Shown here piece after piece: positions 26,229 to 36,300 of a DNA stretch of 64,000 bases. Position 1 is the first letter of the stretch. Every line of letters begins with the position of its first letter. The stretch is from an uncultured Acidobacteriota bacterium (GTDB lineage: Bacteria > Acidobacteriota > Blastocatellia > Pyrinomonadales > Pyrinomonadaceae). Made by a program: the position numbers and the translations under genes. A model generated the notes under the pieces. The model saw only the letters and a list, made by a program, of their open reading frames with translations. It ran no database searches and was not told the origin of the DNA. The stretch spans positions 1 to 64,000 of the forward strand of contig CADEGD010000005.1 of assembly GCA_902826795.1 (NCBI GenBank). Reading direction: 5' to 3'.

Positions 26229-26294
26229 TCCTTCCTGTTCATCTTTTCTGGGTTTTCGCAGGATTTAACCACTGAATAAGATGAACAGGAAGGA
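26229..26294. repeat. Inverted repeat sharing the CCTGTTCATC core
   Basis: Perfect 17-base arms at 26229-26245 and 26278-26294 enclose an internal GGTT/AACC pair. The element lies between the convergent Rieske and YbaY-domain genes and could act as a transcription barrier. Its core CCTGTTCATC/GATGAACAGG is shared with the inverted repeat at 2701-2780, suggesting one family of dispersed palindromes. Confidence 0.8.
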
Positions 26295-26307
26295 GTAAAG
26301 TGTGAGT

Positions 26308-27900
26308 CTAAAACCTAACGCTCACGTTCTGGCCATCAAGCACCAAGTTCGTTGCCGAGACCGAGCGCAGATTTCGTCCGCTATACGTGATCTGGATCTC
26401 GCCGCTTGCGTCGGCATTACCCGAAGCGTCGACTGCGATCCTTAATGTAGTATCGTCTGCAAAGATCAGCTTGCCGCTGAACGGAGTGGAACCGCCGAAT
26501 CGATTGAACGAAACCGTTGCCTCACCCGTCGTGGCGACTCTGACATTCACGCCGATCAAGATGCTCGAGTTTCGTCCTTCTATCTGAAGTGACCCCGGCC
26601 CAAACGCCGCCAAGTTTAACGTTTTGCCTGTCACCGGCTCAGGAGTCTCGGATGCAGGCACAACTACGATCTCGACGTTCTGATCTTGATTACCGCGAAG
26701 GGTTACCGGTACACCCGATTCCGATCTGAAGCGCAGCTCGCCGCCCCAACGGATCTCGGCCCGCACCTCATAGGTCCGCTGCCGATTTATGTTTCGCATC
26801 TCGTAAGGCAATTCGAATGAGATCGGCACCTGTCGGTTTCCGGTATTGACGGTGGTCTCGGCGACTGGCGTGCCGTCCGGCGTTGCGGTATCGACCAGCC
26901 TTATTCGCACTTCCGAATTCGCCACCATGGCCGCACGTTGCCGATATGTCACGGTTCCGCGAACAACATTGTCTCGCTGTCCGCCGCCTCCTCCGCCGAC
27001 CGGGACGAGATTGATCTCGACGTTTCGCGGATTACCCTGAGTGATCACCGGATAGCTCGTATCCGTCGTGAAAAGCAACCTGTCGCCGTCCTGTATCTCG
27101 GCACGAACCGCATATCGATTTCGTTCGACTATCCTGCTTCTGTCGTATGCAAGGTCAAATGAGATCGGCACCTGTTTGCCAGCGGTTGGAATTCGCTGTT
27201 CGGCGATTACCGATGCCGCAGAGTCGGCTCGCGACACATCAAGTATGCGAACGGTCAGCGTCGCATTCGGCGGCAAGGCGCTTCGCTGGCGGTAATTGAC
27301 CGTTCCCGAAACTACGTTGTCCATCGTGCCCACCTCGCCGTCGCCCTCGGGACACTGTCGAACCGTGTCAACGTCGGATGCTCTTACGACAGGCGAAAGC
27401 GAATAGGTCACTAGGCTTCTCTGCGACGGGCAGCACAGGGCGTCGCTATCCGAGTATCGCGAAAATTCTGCCGAAAGCTCAGTCGAACTGGTAAGGTCAT
27501 ACTCCCCGAGTGAACCGTCGGATCGTGCTCCCATTGGAGAAGGTGCCAGCGTCCCGATGAAGCGGTCGCTCACGAATACGAAAGCGTTATATTCATTTGG
27601 CCGGCACATACCGTCGGCACTTGCCATCGCCATGATGACTGTCGTAGCTCCGTACGTTTGTGTCGCGCCGAAAAGCGTCCAACCTGCCCGCGTCATTGCC
27701 CTGTCGGAAACCGACACCGGGTTGCGTGCCATCTGCCGGCACATCGCTTCGAGCGGGGCCGCGTTCCGCGGCGGTGCGGGTATCGTCGCTCCCGCACGAT
27801 TCCAATTGTTTAAAGGCCTATCAAGCCACGAAGTCTGGCCGAAAGCAGCCGACGCAAATATGACGCTAAAAATCAATGACGCAAAAACTCTGAGACTCAT
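26308..27900 (-). CDS. Exported protein with two tandem YbaY/pilotin-like domains
   Basis: 530 residues with a signal peptide (MSLRVFASLIFSVIFASAAFGQ). After a Cys-containing N-terminal domain (about 30-190), two similar domains of about 100 residues follow: each begins with V-x-G-T-V-x-Y-R-Q-R, contains a V-P-I-S-F-(D/E)-L strand and a Y-x-V-R-A-E-I strand, and is joined by a GGGGG linker. This pattern matches the YbaY / T3SS-pilotin (YscW) beta-sandwich family, usually a single-domain lipoprotein. The C-terminal 110 residues form a further beta domain (SGKLIFADDTTLRIAVDASG). It is probably a periplasmic or surface protein; function unknown. Confidence 0.75.
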   Translation of the reverse strand: MSLRVFASLIFSVIFASAAFGQTSWLDRPLNNWNRAGATIPAPPRNAAPLEAMCRQMARNPVSVSDRAMTRAGWTLFGATQTYGATTVIMAMASADGMCRPNEYNAFVFVSDRFIGTLAPSPMGARSDGSLGEYDLTSSTELSAEFSRYSDSDALCCPSQRSLVTYSLSPVVRASDVDTVRQCPEGDGEVGTMDNVVSGTVNYRQRSALPPNATLTVRILDVSRADSAASVIAEQRIPTAGKQVPISFDLAYDRSRIVERNRYAVRAEIQDGDRLLFTTDTSYPVITQGNPRNVEINLVPVGGGGGGQRDNVVRGTVTYRQRAAMVANSEVRIRLVDTATPDGTPVAETTVNTGNRQVPISFELPYEMRNINRQRTYEVRAEIRWGGELRFRSESGVPVTLRGNQDQNVEIVVVPASETPEPVTGKTLNLAAFGPGSLQIEGRNSSILIGVNVRVATTGEATVSFNRFGGSTPFSGKLIFADDTTLRIAVDASGNADASGEIQITYSGRNLRSVSATNLVLDGQNVSVRF

Positions 27901-28051
27901 AAAATGTTCCTCCCGAATTCACGTAAGTCGTTTTGATCAAATAACTTGGGAAAGCGTGTTCACCGCAAGAAGATGCGGCAGAAGCCCCAAAGTTTGCAGG
28001 TAATCTTGTGGACAGAAAAACTCGCGGACATTCTATCACCGAGCGAACTTA

Positions 28052-28969
28052 TCACTGATCGCGGGCCATATCTTTTTTAATTTGAACAATGAATGACTGA
28101 ACAGCTTCTGCCTCGACGCTGTCTGGGAAGGTTTTCAGAAAATCTTCGTACAGAGCTATCGCTTCTTTATAGCGTTTCTGCTGCTCATAGATCATTCCAA
28201 CGAGTTGGTAGATAACCGCAGCATCAGGCGCTCCGGAGAGCTGCTTAACCGCCACCATGAGATTCTTTGCGGCATCATTGTACGTAGCGGTCTGGAGCCC
28301 TTCATTTTCTGCGAGGGCTTCGGCCTTGTCTTTAAGAAGCAGGCCGAGCCCGGCGTAAGCTTCGGGTTGATATCCGCCGCCCTCGGTTACGGCACGCTTG
28401 AAAGCAGCGATCGCCTTTGCCTCTTCGCCTTGCTCTTTGTAGATGCGGCCCTCGATGGCGGTCGCTTCGGAGTTTCGTGGGCTCAACTTTCGAAGTTCTT
28501 TCAACGCAACGAGAGCCTTGTCATAAGACCGGCCTTCAGCTAGATTTCTGAGCAAACCGAGGTGAGCAGAAACGAGTTTTGGATTTGCGGTGATGGCTTT
28601 TCGATAGGCGGCCTCAGCCTTTGCACGGTCAAGCGTCGATTCACGTTCGCCCTCCTGAAACGCCAATTCGGCTTCGTTATTCGTCGTGCTAAGCGGGATC
28701 TTTATCTCGCCCTTTTGCGTCGGCAAAAGCGGCTTGTTCACTTCCGCAAAACTCGGTGCAACTATGCGTATCACCCGACGGCCCGGATACACACTTCTTA
28801 TCACGAGCCTGCCGCTTTCGTCGGTCGTTCCGTAAAGCACTCCGCTGATCCAGACGCGGGCGTTCGGCTCTGTAACGATGGTAATACTGCGAGGTGCTTG
28901 CGCAAGGGTCACCGCCGACAGAAAGATCAGCCACACAAACGCTAAAAAACCGTGATACAACTTCGTCAA
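28052..28969 (-). CDS. Exported PEGA-like / TPR protein
   Basis: A 305-residue protein with a signal peptide (about 1-23, ending LAQA), a PEGA-like beta domain (ITIVTEPNARVWISGVLYGTTDESG, about 29-95), and then about five TPR repeats (105-300), for example AEAAYRKAITANPKLVSAHLGLL and YKEAIALYEDFLKTFPDS. It is likely a periplasmic scaffold. Its ATG overlaps the stop of the upstream antiporter gene by four bases (28966-28969), so the two are probably translated together. Confidence 0.8.
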   Translation of the reverse strand: MTKLYHGFLAFVWLIFLSAVTLAQAPRSITIVTEPNARVWISGVLYGTTDESGRLVIRSVYPGRRVIRIVAPSFAEVNKPLLPTQKGEIKIPLSTTNNEAELAFQEGERESTLDRAKAEAAYRKAITANPKLVSAHLGLLRNLAEGRSYDKALVALKELRKLSPRNSEATAIEGRIYKEQGEEAKAIAAFKRAVTEGGGYQPEAYAGLGLLLKDKAEALAENEGLQTATYNDAAKNLMVAVKQLSGAPDAAVIYQLVGMIYEQQKRYKEAIALYEDFLKTFPDSVEAEAVQSFIVQIKKDMARDQ

Positions 28970-30207
28970 CCTATCCTCGAATACTCTTCCGATACATCGC
29001 GCTCTTCAAATTCATCCATGATACCGTCATTGTCCTTGTCCTCGGCAAAAAATATCTTGATAAGCGGCGGAGCGATTAGCGTGGTCGCCACGGCCATGAA
29101 AAGCACGGACGCGAAAAACTGTTGGCTGATCACAGCCATGCCAAGCCCGATCTGAGCGACGACTATGCCGACCTCGCCACGCGGTATCATTCCGACGCCG
29201 ACCTGTGCGATCTCACGTTTCGACATACCAAGAACGCCGAGCCCACCGCCGATGAACTTAGTAGTTACTGCCGCGACCGTAATAATAATCGCCAGGACCA
29301 CGACATCCGCATCTTTAAAAACTGAAAGATTCAACTGCATTCCGATGTTGACCAGGAAAAACGGCACGAGAAATTCGGTCACGCCGCTCGTTAGTTGGTG
29401 AACCTTATGATTTCCTTCGGTCGTTTCGGCCAGAGCCATCCCCGCGAGAAAGGCTCCGATGATCGCCGCAACGCCGAAATACATCGACAACACCGAAAGG
29501 CCGAGACATAAGATCAAGCCGAACGTGAAGAGCGAATTTCCGGACTTTAAGTTCTCGATTCTCGGCCCAAGTCGATTGAACAGTCGAGATCCGAGAAGAC
29601 CGACCACAACCGTGAACGTTATCGCAAGCCCCGCCGTTTTGGCGACCGCCGTCAGGTCGACACCGCCGCGGCCAATACCCGAAACTACCGAAAGAATGAT
29701 TAGGCCGAGGACGTCGTCAATGACCGCCGCACCCAGAATGATCCGCGAAGTTTCTCGATCCAGCAGCCCGAGCGAGCCAAGTACTCGGGCAGTGATTCCG
29801 ACCGACGTCGCGACCAGTGCGGCACCGATAAACATCGCCTCGACGAAGGACCCATCCCACCACATCGCGATTCCGTAGCCCGCAATAAATGGAAAGATCA
29901 CTCCAAGCGTCCCGACAAGAAAAGCCCGCTTTCCGACGCGAAGAATATCCTGCGGCTTAGTCTCAAGCCCGACCATGAACAGTAAGAAAATAACGCCGAC
30001 CTCGGCGATTATCCCGATAAGCTCGGTTGGCTCGACCCAGCCGAGCAGGCTCGGCCCGATGATCACGCCCGCCAGGATCTCACCGACAACCGCCGGCTGC
30101 TTAAGCCGCTCAAAGATCTCCGCCATGATCTTGGCGGCCGCAAGAATGATAAAAAGTGACAGCAGTATCGTCGAATAATCGACCGCCGCAGCTAACATCA
30201 CTGGCAT
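28966..30207 (-). CDS. Monovalent cation:proton antiporter (CPA2 / NapA-like)
   Basis: 413 residues with about twelve hydrophobic helices. The helices follow the Na+/H+ exchanger fold, with QPAVVGEILAGVIIGPSLLG near the N-terminus, GAAVIDDVLGLIILSVV holding the paired Asp residues of the ion-binding site, and GAFLAGMALAET. The C-terminal tail is acidic (DEFEERDVSEEYS) and no TrkA-N domain is attached, unlike full KefB/KefC. It likely exchanges Na+ or K+ for H+. It heads a two-gene unit with the TPR protein. Confidence 0.88.
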   Translation of the reverse strand: MPVMLAAAVDYSTILLSLFIILAAAKIMAEIFERLKQPAVVGEILAGVIIGPSLLGWVEPTELIGIIAEVGVIFLLFMVGLETKPQDILRVGKRAFLVGTLGVIFPFIAGYGIAMWWDGSFVEAMFIGAALVATSVGITARVLGSLGLLDRETSRIILGAAVIDDVLGLIILSVVSGIGRGGVDLTAVAKTAGLAITFTVVVGLLGSRLFNRLGPRIENLKSGNSLFTFGLILCLGLSVLSMYFGVAAIIGAFLAGMALAETTEGNHKVHQLTSGVTEFLVPFFLVNIGMQLNLSVFKDADVVVLAIIITVAAVTTKFIGGGLGVLGMSKREIAQVGVGMIPRGEVGIVVAQIGLGMAVISQQFFASVLFMAVATTLIAPPLIKIFFAEDKDNDGIMDEFEERDVSEEYSRIG

Positions 30208-30291
30208 ATATAAAACTTGATTCCGAGGCTTTGAATGTCGAGTTTACCAATCGATCTAACGCCTGCCAAAGCGTATGACAAGGCAAAAGAC

Positions 30292-30319
30292 TTGATTTTT
30301 GCTTCCCGCAACCTATAAT
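30292..30319 (+). promoter_or_regulatory. Promoter of tRNA-Met
   Basis: TTGATT (30292-30297) and a consensus TATAAT (30314-30319) are separated by 16 bases, ending 11 bases before the tRNA 5' end. Confidence 0.75.
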
Positions 30320-30330
30320 TAAGCGTTCGT

Positions 30331-30407
30331 GGCTGGGTAGCTCAGATGGTTAGAGCGTGGGATTCATAACCCCAAGGTCGGGAGTTCGATCCTCCCCCCC
30401 GCCACCA
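30331..30407 (+). tRNA. tRNA-Met (anticodon CAT)
   Basis: A 77-base cloverleaf with encoded CCA. Acceptor GGCTGGG/CCCCGCC, D-arm GCTC/GAGC, anticodon loop TTCATAA with CAT, variable loop AGGTC, T-arm GGGAG-TTCGATC-CTCCC. Two base pairs are non-canonical: T4-C69 in the acceptor and A31-C39 closing the anticodon loop. The 5' base pairs with C72, so it looks like elongator Met (or a lysidine-modified tRNA-Ile2) rather than initiator. It has its own promoter and terminator. Confidence 0.88.
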
Positions 30408-30417
30408 CTGACTTGAT

Positions 30418-30448
30418 AAAGGGCAGGCTGATTCGGCCAGCCCTTTTT
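30418..30448 (+). terminator. Intrinsic terminator after tRNA-Met
   Basis: GGGCAGGCT (30421-30429) pairs with GGCCAGCCC (30435-30443) with one internal mismatch, followed by TTTTT (30444-30448). Confidence 0.8.
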
Positions 30449-30510
30449 CTGTTTAGTGTTTTCCGCGTTATCCTGCCGTTTGGCGAAACTTCTTTAAAAC
30501 GAGAGCTCAA

Positions 30511-31920
30511 ATGACAGATCAAATATCGCGACGCGAGTTGCTGCGAACGGCGGCGCTCGGCAGCATCGGCCTTGGCCTCGCCGGATCGGCAAATGCTCTA
30601 ACTCTGAAAGAAAGCGAGGCGACGCTTGAGCAGTTGATCGTCGGCCCGCCGCAGAAGGCAAAGTCGATGATCGGCGTGCCTTTCGAGAGGCGTGAGACGG
30701 TTCGGCTCGGGTTCATCGGCACCGGATTGCGAGGGCGCAGTTTGCTCGGCGAGTTCGTGAATGTGCCGGGCGTGAAGGTAGCCGCGCTTTGCGACGTCGT
30801 TAGCGAAAAGGCCGAGCTTGCCAAAGCGATCGTCGAAAAGGCCGGACAACCGGCACCCGCGATCCACGTCGATGGCAATGAGGGATATCATGCTCTGCTA
30901 GAACGCGACGACATCGATCTTGTAGTGATCGCAACTCCGTGGGAGTGGCACGTTCCGCAAGCGCTGGCCGCGATGAAAGCCGGTAAGCACGCAGCTACCG
31001 AAGTGCCGGCCGGTTACACGCTGCCCCATCTCTGGAAACTCGTCGATACATCGGAAGCGACGCGGAAGCATTGTATGATGATCGAGAACTGCTGCTACGG
31101 CTGGGGCGAGTTGTTCGCTCTCAACCTTGTGAAGGCGGGTGTGCTCGGGACGATCGTCCACGGTGAAGGAGCCTACAACCACGACCTCCGCTCGATCCTT
31201 TTCGAGACAAAGGACGAAGGCCTGTGGCGCCGAAAGCATCACACGCAGCGCAACAGCAATCTCTATCCGACCCACGGCCTCGGGCCGGTCGCCAACTATA
31301 TGGACATCAATCGCGGAGACAAGTTCGACTACATGGTGGCGATGAGTTCGGGGTCGCCGGGACTGAATGAGTATCGAGATGAAAAACTCGCGAAGGACGA
31401 CCCGCGAAACAGCGAAAAGTACGTCACCGGCGATTACAACACGAACCTGATCAAGACCGCGAAAGGCCGCTCGATCATGGTTCAGCACAACGTCACTAAC
31501 CCGCGCCCCTACGATCGAATAAATCTCGTCCAGGGAACAAAAGGAATCTATCGCGACTATCCGGCACGCGTATATTTAGAAGCCACAAAAGCAAACCATC
31601 AGTGGCAGGACATCGACCAGTACAAGGCTAAGTACGAACACTATCTTTGGAAGGAAATGGGCGACACCGCGCGACGGCTCGGCGGCCACGGCGGCATGGA
31701 TTACATAATGTGCTATCGGCTGATCCAGTGCATCCGCGAAGGACTCGTACCCGACATGGACGTCTACGACGCCGCGGCCTGGAGCGCTCCCGGCCCGATC
31801 AGCGAGATCTCCGTCGCGAAAGGCTCGGCTCCGGTTAGATTTCCTGACTTCACCCGAGGCGGCTGGCAAAAGTCTCGCGAGTCTATTCCGGTTGCAAAGA
31901 AATCGATGGCTGCTGGCTAG
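30511..31920 (+). CDS. Tat-exported Gfo/Idh/MocA oxidoreductase, GH109-like glycosidase
   Basis: A 469-residue protein with a twin-arginine signal (ISRRELLRTAALGS), then a Rossmann NAD-binding motif GFIGTGLRGRSLL and the Gfo/Idh segment ATPWEWHVPQALAAMKAGKHAATEVP. The C-terminal half carries GGHGGMDYIMCYRLIQ, DVYDAAAWSAPGPIS and SAPVRFPDFTRGGW, the pattern of GH109 NAD+-dependent alpha-N-acetylgalactosaminidases. Such enzymes hydrolyse glycosides by a transient redox mechanism with tightly bound NAD+. Substrate specificity is inferred from family only. It stands alone after the tRNA, and the next gene starts 13 bases downstream. Confidence 0.88.
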   Translation: MTDQISRRELLRTAALGSIGLGLAGSANALTLKESEATLEQLIVGPPQKAKSMIGVPFERRETVRLGFIGTGLRGRSLLGEFVNVPGVKVAALCDVVSEKAELAKAIVEKAGQPAPAIHVDGNEGYHALLERDDIDLVVIATPWEWHVPQALAAMKAGKHAATEVPAGYTLPHLWKLVDTSEATRKHCMMIENCCYGWGELFALNLVKAGVLGTIVHGEGAYNHDLRSILFETKDEGLWRRKHHTQRNSNLYPTHGLGPVANYMDINRGDKFDYMVAMSSGSPGLNEYRDEKLAKDDPRNSEKYVTGDYNTNLIKTAKGRSIMVQHNVTNPRPYDRINLVQGTKGIYRDYPARVYLEATKANHQWQDIDQYKAKYEHYLWKEMGDTARRLGGHGGMDYIMCYRLIQCIREGLVPDMDVYDAAAWSAPGPISEISVAKGSAPVRFPDFTRGGWQKSRESIPVAKKSMAAG

Positions 31921-31933
31921 CCAGAATAAATAT

Positions 31934-32617
31934 ATGACCTTCCCCATGTTGGGTCCTCAAGCTCTTACGTTTCTCACCTCACTAATCCTCCTATTGAGTT
32001 CGTGTGCCCGCCACAAGCAGGAAGCATCTGACGTACCGAACGTCAATCCGCAACCGACTGCGACCCTGTTCGCGAATACGGATGAGTTGGAGCTCAGCGA
32101 GATCCGGCTTATCTGCGCGGACAACTCTCTTCGCCCGATCTGGATTGATCTGCTGAAAGAACCCAAGTTGACGGGCGTTCTATTCCAAAGTCGACTTCAG
32201 CCGATTTACGACTGCACCCAACTTCTGAAAACGCGCCAGGTCGATCTGAATAACGATGGCGCGATGGAAACCGTTGTTCGCGTAGAATCCGGATTAGTTT
32301 GCAGTCCGACTGGTAATTGTCCGATGGCAATTTATGGTTTTTTTGATGACCGAATATTCAACACGTCGGCAGGACCTTATGATTTTCGTATTCGCCGACT
32401 GTTCTTCACTTTAGGAGCGATATCACTTGAGCGAGATGAGGGTAGGTTGAACGGCTTTCATGACCTGATCGTTCGTCTTAACGGAAGCAGCTATCCGGAC
32501 TCACTCGAACTGTTCCAATTCGACGGTAGTTCGTACGAAAGAAAGCAATGCTTTAAGGAAGACAAGCTCACAGGAAAGCGTTCAACGAAGGAGTGCACCA
32601 TAGAAGAATTGCCGTAA
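31934..32617 (+). CDS. Putative lipoprotein of unknown function
   Basis: Start placed at 31934 because it opens with a lipoprotein-type signal (TFLTSLILLLSSC, lipobox LSSC); an upstream in-frame ATG at 31892 lies inside the previous gene. The mature 200 residues contain four further cysteines, a segment RQVDLNNDGAMETVVRVES with a Ca-binding-like DLNNDG loop, and no known domain. It follows the GH109-like gene by 13 bases, so the two may be co-transcribed, but a shared function is not shown. Confidence 0.65.
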   Translation: MTFPMLGPQALTFLTSLILLLSSCARHKQEASDVPNVNPQPTATLFANTDELELSEIRLICADNSLRPIWIDLLKEPKLTGVLFQSRLQPIYDCTQLLKTRQVDLNNDGAMETVVRVESGLVCSPTGNCPMAIYGFFDDRIFNTSAGPYDFRIRRLFFTLGAISLERDEGRLNGFHDLIVRLNGSSYPDSLELFQFDGSSYERKQCFKEDKLTGKRSTKECTIEELP

Positions 32618-32659
32618 ATGGGTGACTCTCGGGACTCGCTGGTCAGCGGATACACAGAT

Positions 32660-33316
32660 TTAGAGGCTCTCGATATCGAGGATGTCTCCGATCCGTTCGA
32701 CGGTGATGTCCGCCGCTGGAAATTTTGATACTAATTTTTGATCGAGAGCATAGTGGCCCTGTCGCGGGAAGACCGTAGTGACGCGGTCGCCCCAGATTTG
32801 CTTGATAGCAGTGAGGATCCTTATCTTGTCGTCTACAAGAACGTACCTCTCGGCCGGATATCGCCGCTCAACGTCGATCAGCTCTTCTTCCTTATGTATG
32901 TAGATCAGAATATTTCCGCCAGCCGCGTCAAACAGCCCTGAACGCTCTATCTTGCGAGGCTGGAACACTACGTCGCCGTCAGTCAAGATCACGACCGTTC
33001 CAAGTTGCGAACACTTTTCGATCACGTCGAGCGAATTAGGAAACAACCGATTCGCGAATGGATAGTTGATCAGATAAGTTGAAGCCGCAAGCAAATGCGA
33101 ATCATATGGACAGCGGAGTCGATATCTCTGCAAGGCTCCGAGGTAGTCGGCGTAACCCAGTTCGGCTCTCAGCTCCTCGAAGATCTCCCAATAGTTCGCA
33201 CTCCGCTCGATCCCGACCTCGCCGTCTAGAAATCTGCGCAGATCGGCAGTAACGCGGTCGTTGTCAAGCAGCGTGTTATCGACGTCAAAGAGAAAAACGG
33301 TTTCGGCTGCATTCAT
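32660..33316 (-). CDS. HAD-superfamily hydrolase
   Basis: 218 residues with HAD motif I FLFDVDNTLLDND (nucleophile and acid/base Asp), motif II in VVILTDGD, and motif III/IV around YVLVDDKIRILTAIK. The helical cap between motifs I and II is about 85 residues. Probably a phosphatase of a small metabolite; the substrate cannot be told. It lies four bases downstream of the large VWA gene, so they form a minus-strand unit. Confidence 0.85.
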   Translation of the reverse strand: MNAAETVFLFDVDNTLLDNDRVTADLRRFLDGEVGIERSANYWEIFEELRAELGYADYLGALQRYRLRCPYDSHLLAASTYLINYPFANRLFPNSLDVIEKCSQLGTVVILTDGDVVFQPRKIERSGLFDAAGGNILIYIHKEEELIDVERRYPAERYVLVDDKIRILTAIKQIWGDRVTTVFPRQGHYALDQKLVSKFPAADITVERIGDILDIESL

Positions 33317-33320
33317 AATC

Positions 33321-36300
33321 TTAACTAGTCAGTCTTCGATAAATGCTCGGCATCCGCTCCGGCAGTGATAAGACATCGTCAATGATCGTATAGCCGACAT
33401 CGCCGTACAGATCGCGCAGTTCCGCCTCGGACTCGCGGTCGATGGTGATGCAGAATGGCGTGACACCGCGAGTTTTCGCTTCGATGAGAGCCTCGCGGAC
33501 GTCCTCGCGTGCGTAGCGGGCGTCGCCGTAATCATGATCGTACGGTCGGCCGTCAGTGAGGATGATGAGCAGTTTGGTTCGCGATTCCTGCTTGAGAAGT
33601 TTGTTCGCTGCATGACGGATCGCGGCTCCCAATCGCGTGTTGTTTTGAAAAGTGATGCCGCCGATCCGTTTCTCAGTTTCATCCGAATACTTCTCGTGAA
33701 AATCTTTCACGACGTAAAACTTCACGTTGCGGCGGCCTTCGCTCGTAAAGCCGTTGATCGCATAAACATCGCCAACCGCCTCGAGCGCTTCGCTCATTAG
33801 GACTAAGCCTTCTTTCTCGATCTCGATGATTCGCCGGCCCGGATACGTGTACGGCTGCAGCGGATTTCGCATGATCGTCCGCGCCGTCGATGACGATTGA
33901 TCGAGTAGCAGCGAGACTGCTACGTCACGCTGTTTTCGCAGCCGCTTCGTATAGATATTCTCCGACGGCTCACTCGCCGCACGCCGGTCGACCACGAATT
34001 CGACCAATGCATTCAGGTCGTAGTCTTCACCGTCTATCTCGCGGTTCACACGCGTCAGATTCTCCGGCTTCATCAACTGAAACTGATGTCGGATCGATGA
34101 GATCACGCCCTTGTATCGCGAGCGTGCAAGTTCGACGAACGACCGGTCGCCCTGCTTTACGCGTTTCTCGATCACGCGGCTCCATCCGACGCGGTAATCG
34201 TTCAACTCGCGATCCCATTCGTCATACGCGAACGCCTCATCACCCGGTTCGAGTGCCTGTTCGGGCATCTCGTTCTGCGTCCACGCTTCCGAACCCTGCA
34301 GATCGTCCGGTTCGCCATCTTCGTCAAGGCTGTTCCACGCATTGAAAAGATCCTTTACGTCCTCGGGCTGCTTCGGCTGCTGCTCCCGCTGGATCTTGTC
34401 CTCGGTCACGCCCTCGGCAGCGTTTGTATCCTCGTAAACATATTCGTTCTGCTCGTCCTTCTGCTCCGGCTCCGCCGACTCCTGCATCTGCTCCGGCGTG
34501 ATGTTCATGAACAGCGAATAAACCCGGCTCGTCGCCATCAACGAATCGGCTACGGTAGAGGATTTACCATCCTTTTTGTCCTGTACATCGTCTTTGAGAT
34601 AAACCTCTACTATACTTTCGATCTCCGAAACGATCTGGCCATAGAACTGCCGCGAATCGTCCGTCGCACCGCCGCACATCGTGATCTGAAAAAGCAGCTC
34701 AAACGGTACCTGATGGATCGGCACGTCGAAGATGTATGGCCGCTTCTCGGCGAGATATCGCCGCATCAGGTCAAGGTCTTTGCGTAAGCCCTTATAGGAC
34801 TGCCGCAGCCGATTATCGATCCGCGCGTTCTCCATCGTCCCGAAGATCTTCTTCGCGAGTCGCGGCTCCGGGAACACTTTCAACACCTCACGATAATCCG
34901 AACCCTTCGGCAGCTTTGGAACGCGGACATTCTTGTCCGCAACCTCGGCGCTCTCAGCTCTCTGCACATCCCGCAGATACCCTCCGAGCGCAAACATATC
35001 GCGATCGTCCTCGCTCGCTTCATACAACTCTACGAGCGAAGTGAACGCCGCCTTCAACTCCTTCGAATCCTTCTCAAACGTCCCGAATTCGATCTGCCCG
35101 GCGCCGTGAGCAGCGAGCACTTTGTACAATCGAAAGTCGCGTTCGTCGTCATCGAACTCAGCGATCGTCGCTGGCAGATAGATAGTCTTCCCATCACCGA
35201 TCCGCGATTCTTGCGGAATCGCCGTGAGCGGTGCGATCTCGACTTCTTTGCCGATCAAGCCTTCAATGTAAATGCGAATAACGGTCTGGATCTTATCGAG
35301 CGGCAGGCCGGTGCGAGTCTCGCTAAGATGTTCGTGCGATTGTCGCGTCTCAAGCGCGAAATACGATCGACGCGCCTTTGTCGATTCGTCTGCCATCTCG
35401 CGCAAACCCGTCTCGATCCATTCTTGAAACTGCTCCAATGTGACTGAACGCAACGCCGCCGTGCTCGATCTGAATGCCGCCAAGGCGCTCTCGGCGTCCG
35501 TATCCGCGATAGTTCCCGTCAGCTCCAACACCCGGCGGATCTTATCGAGCGATGAAGACTGCTTGTGTTTGAACGTCGCTATCTGCGAAAAGAATTTCGG
35601 CGTCGCTCGCAGGAACGCGATCAGCACGGCGTTTCCGTGCCTGCCTATCTTTTGCAGCACCGCGCACCATTCGTCGAAGATCGGCTCCGCCGTGCGAAAT
35701 ACTTCAGCCCCTGACGAAACAAAATGCAGCGTCACGCTTCCGCCGTGATCCAGAAACTCGACGCCCGCGTCCATCAACCGCTTGGCCGATGCTGCATCGA
35801 GTCCCTTCAACGCCCGCGGTAAATTCGCCCACAAGTCCGCCGTCATTCCGCCCGTACGTGTAGCGAAAACGGCGGCAAGCTTGATCGCCGCAGCGGCAAC
35901 CTCCCGCTTGTCATCTCCAAAACCATCAAGAGCCTTCGCGACTGGCGGCGTTTTCTGTATGAACTCCGCGCTGTGTTTTGCCGAACGGTTTGCGATGTCA
36001 AGCGCGAGTTTCAGCACATCGGTCAACAACTCGTTATCGCCGATATCATCCGCAAGGCCGGAGATCGCGTTATATGTTTCAAGCGCGATCGAGCTCGACA
36101 AAACTAATTGCCGGGTGCAGATCTGAAAAACTAGCGGGTGCGCGGCTTCCGGAACACCGGCAAGGGCGTCGACTCCGTCGGCAAAGAATTTCGAGCCGGC
36201 GTCCGCACTGCCCATCGCCAGCCGACGCCCAAACTCGCCCCACAAACGAATATCTTCGGCCGACAAAACATCGCCCGCCGCCGGAACCGCCGCAACGAAT

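Noticed and set aside
34736-35044. Plus-strand reading frame inside the NorD-like gene
   Set aside because: It is a shadow frame; part of it comes from the REP-like palindrome read in another frame.
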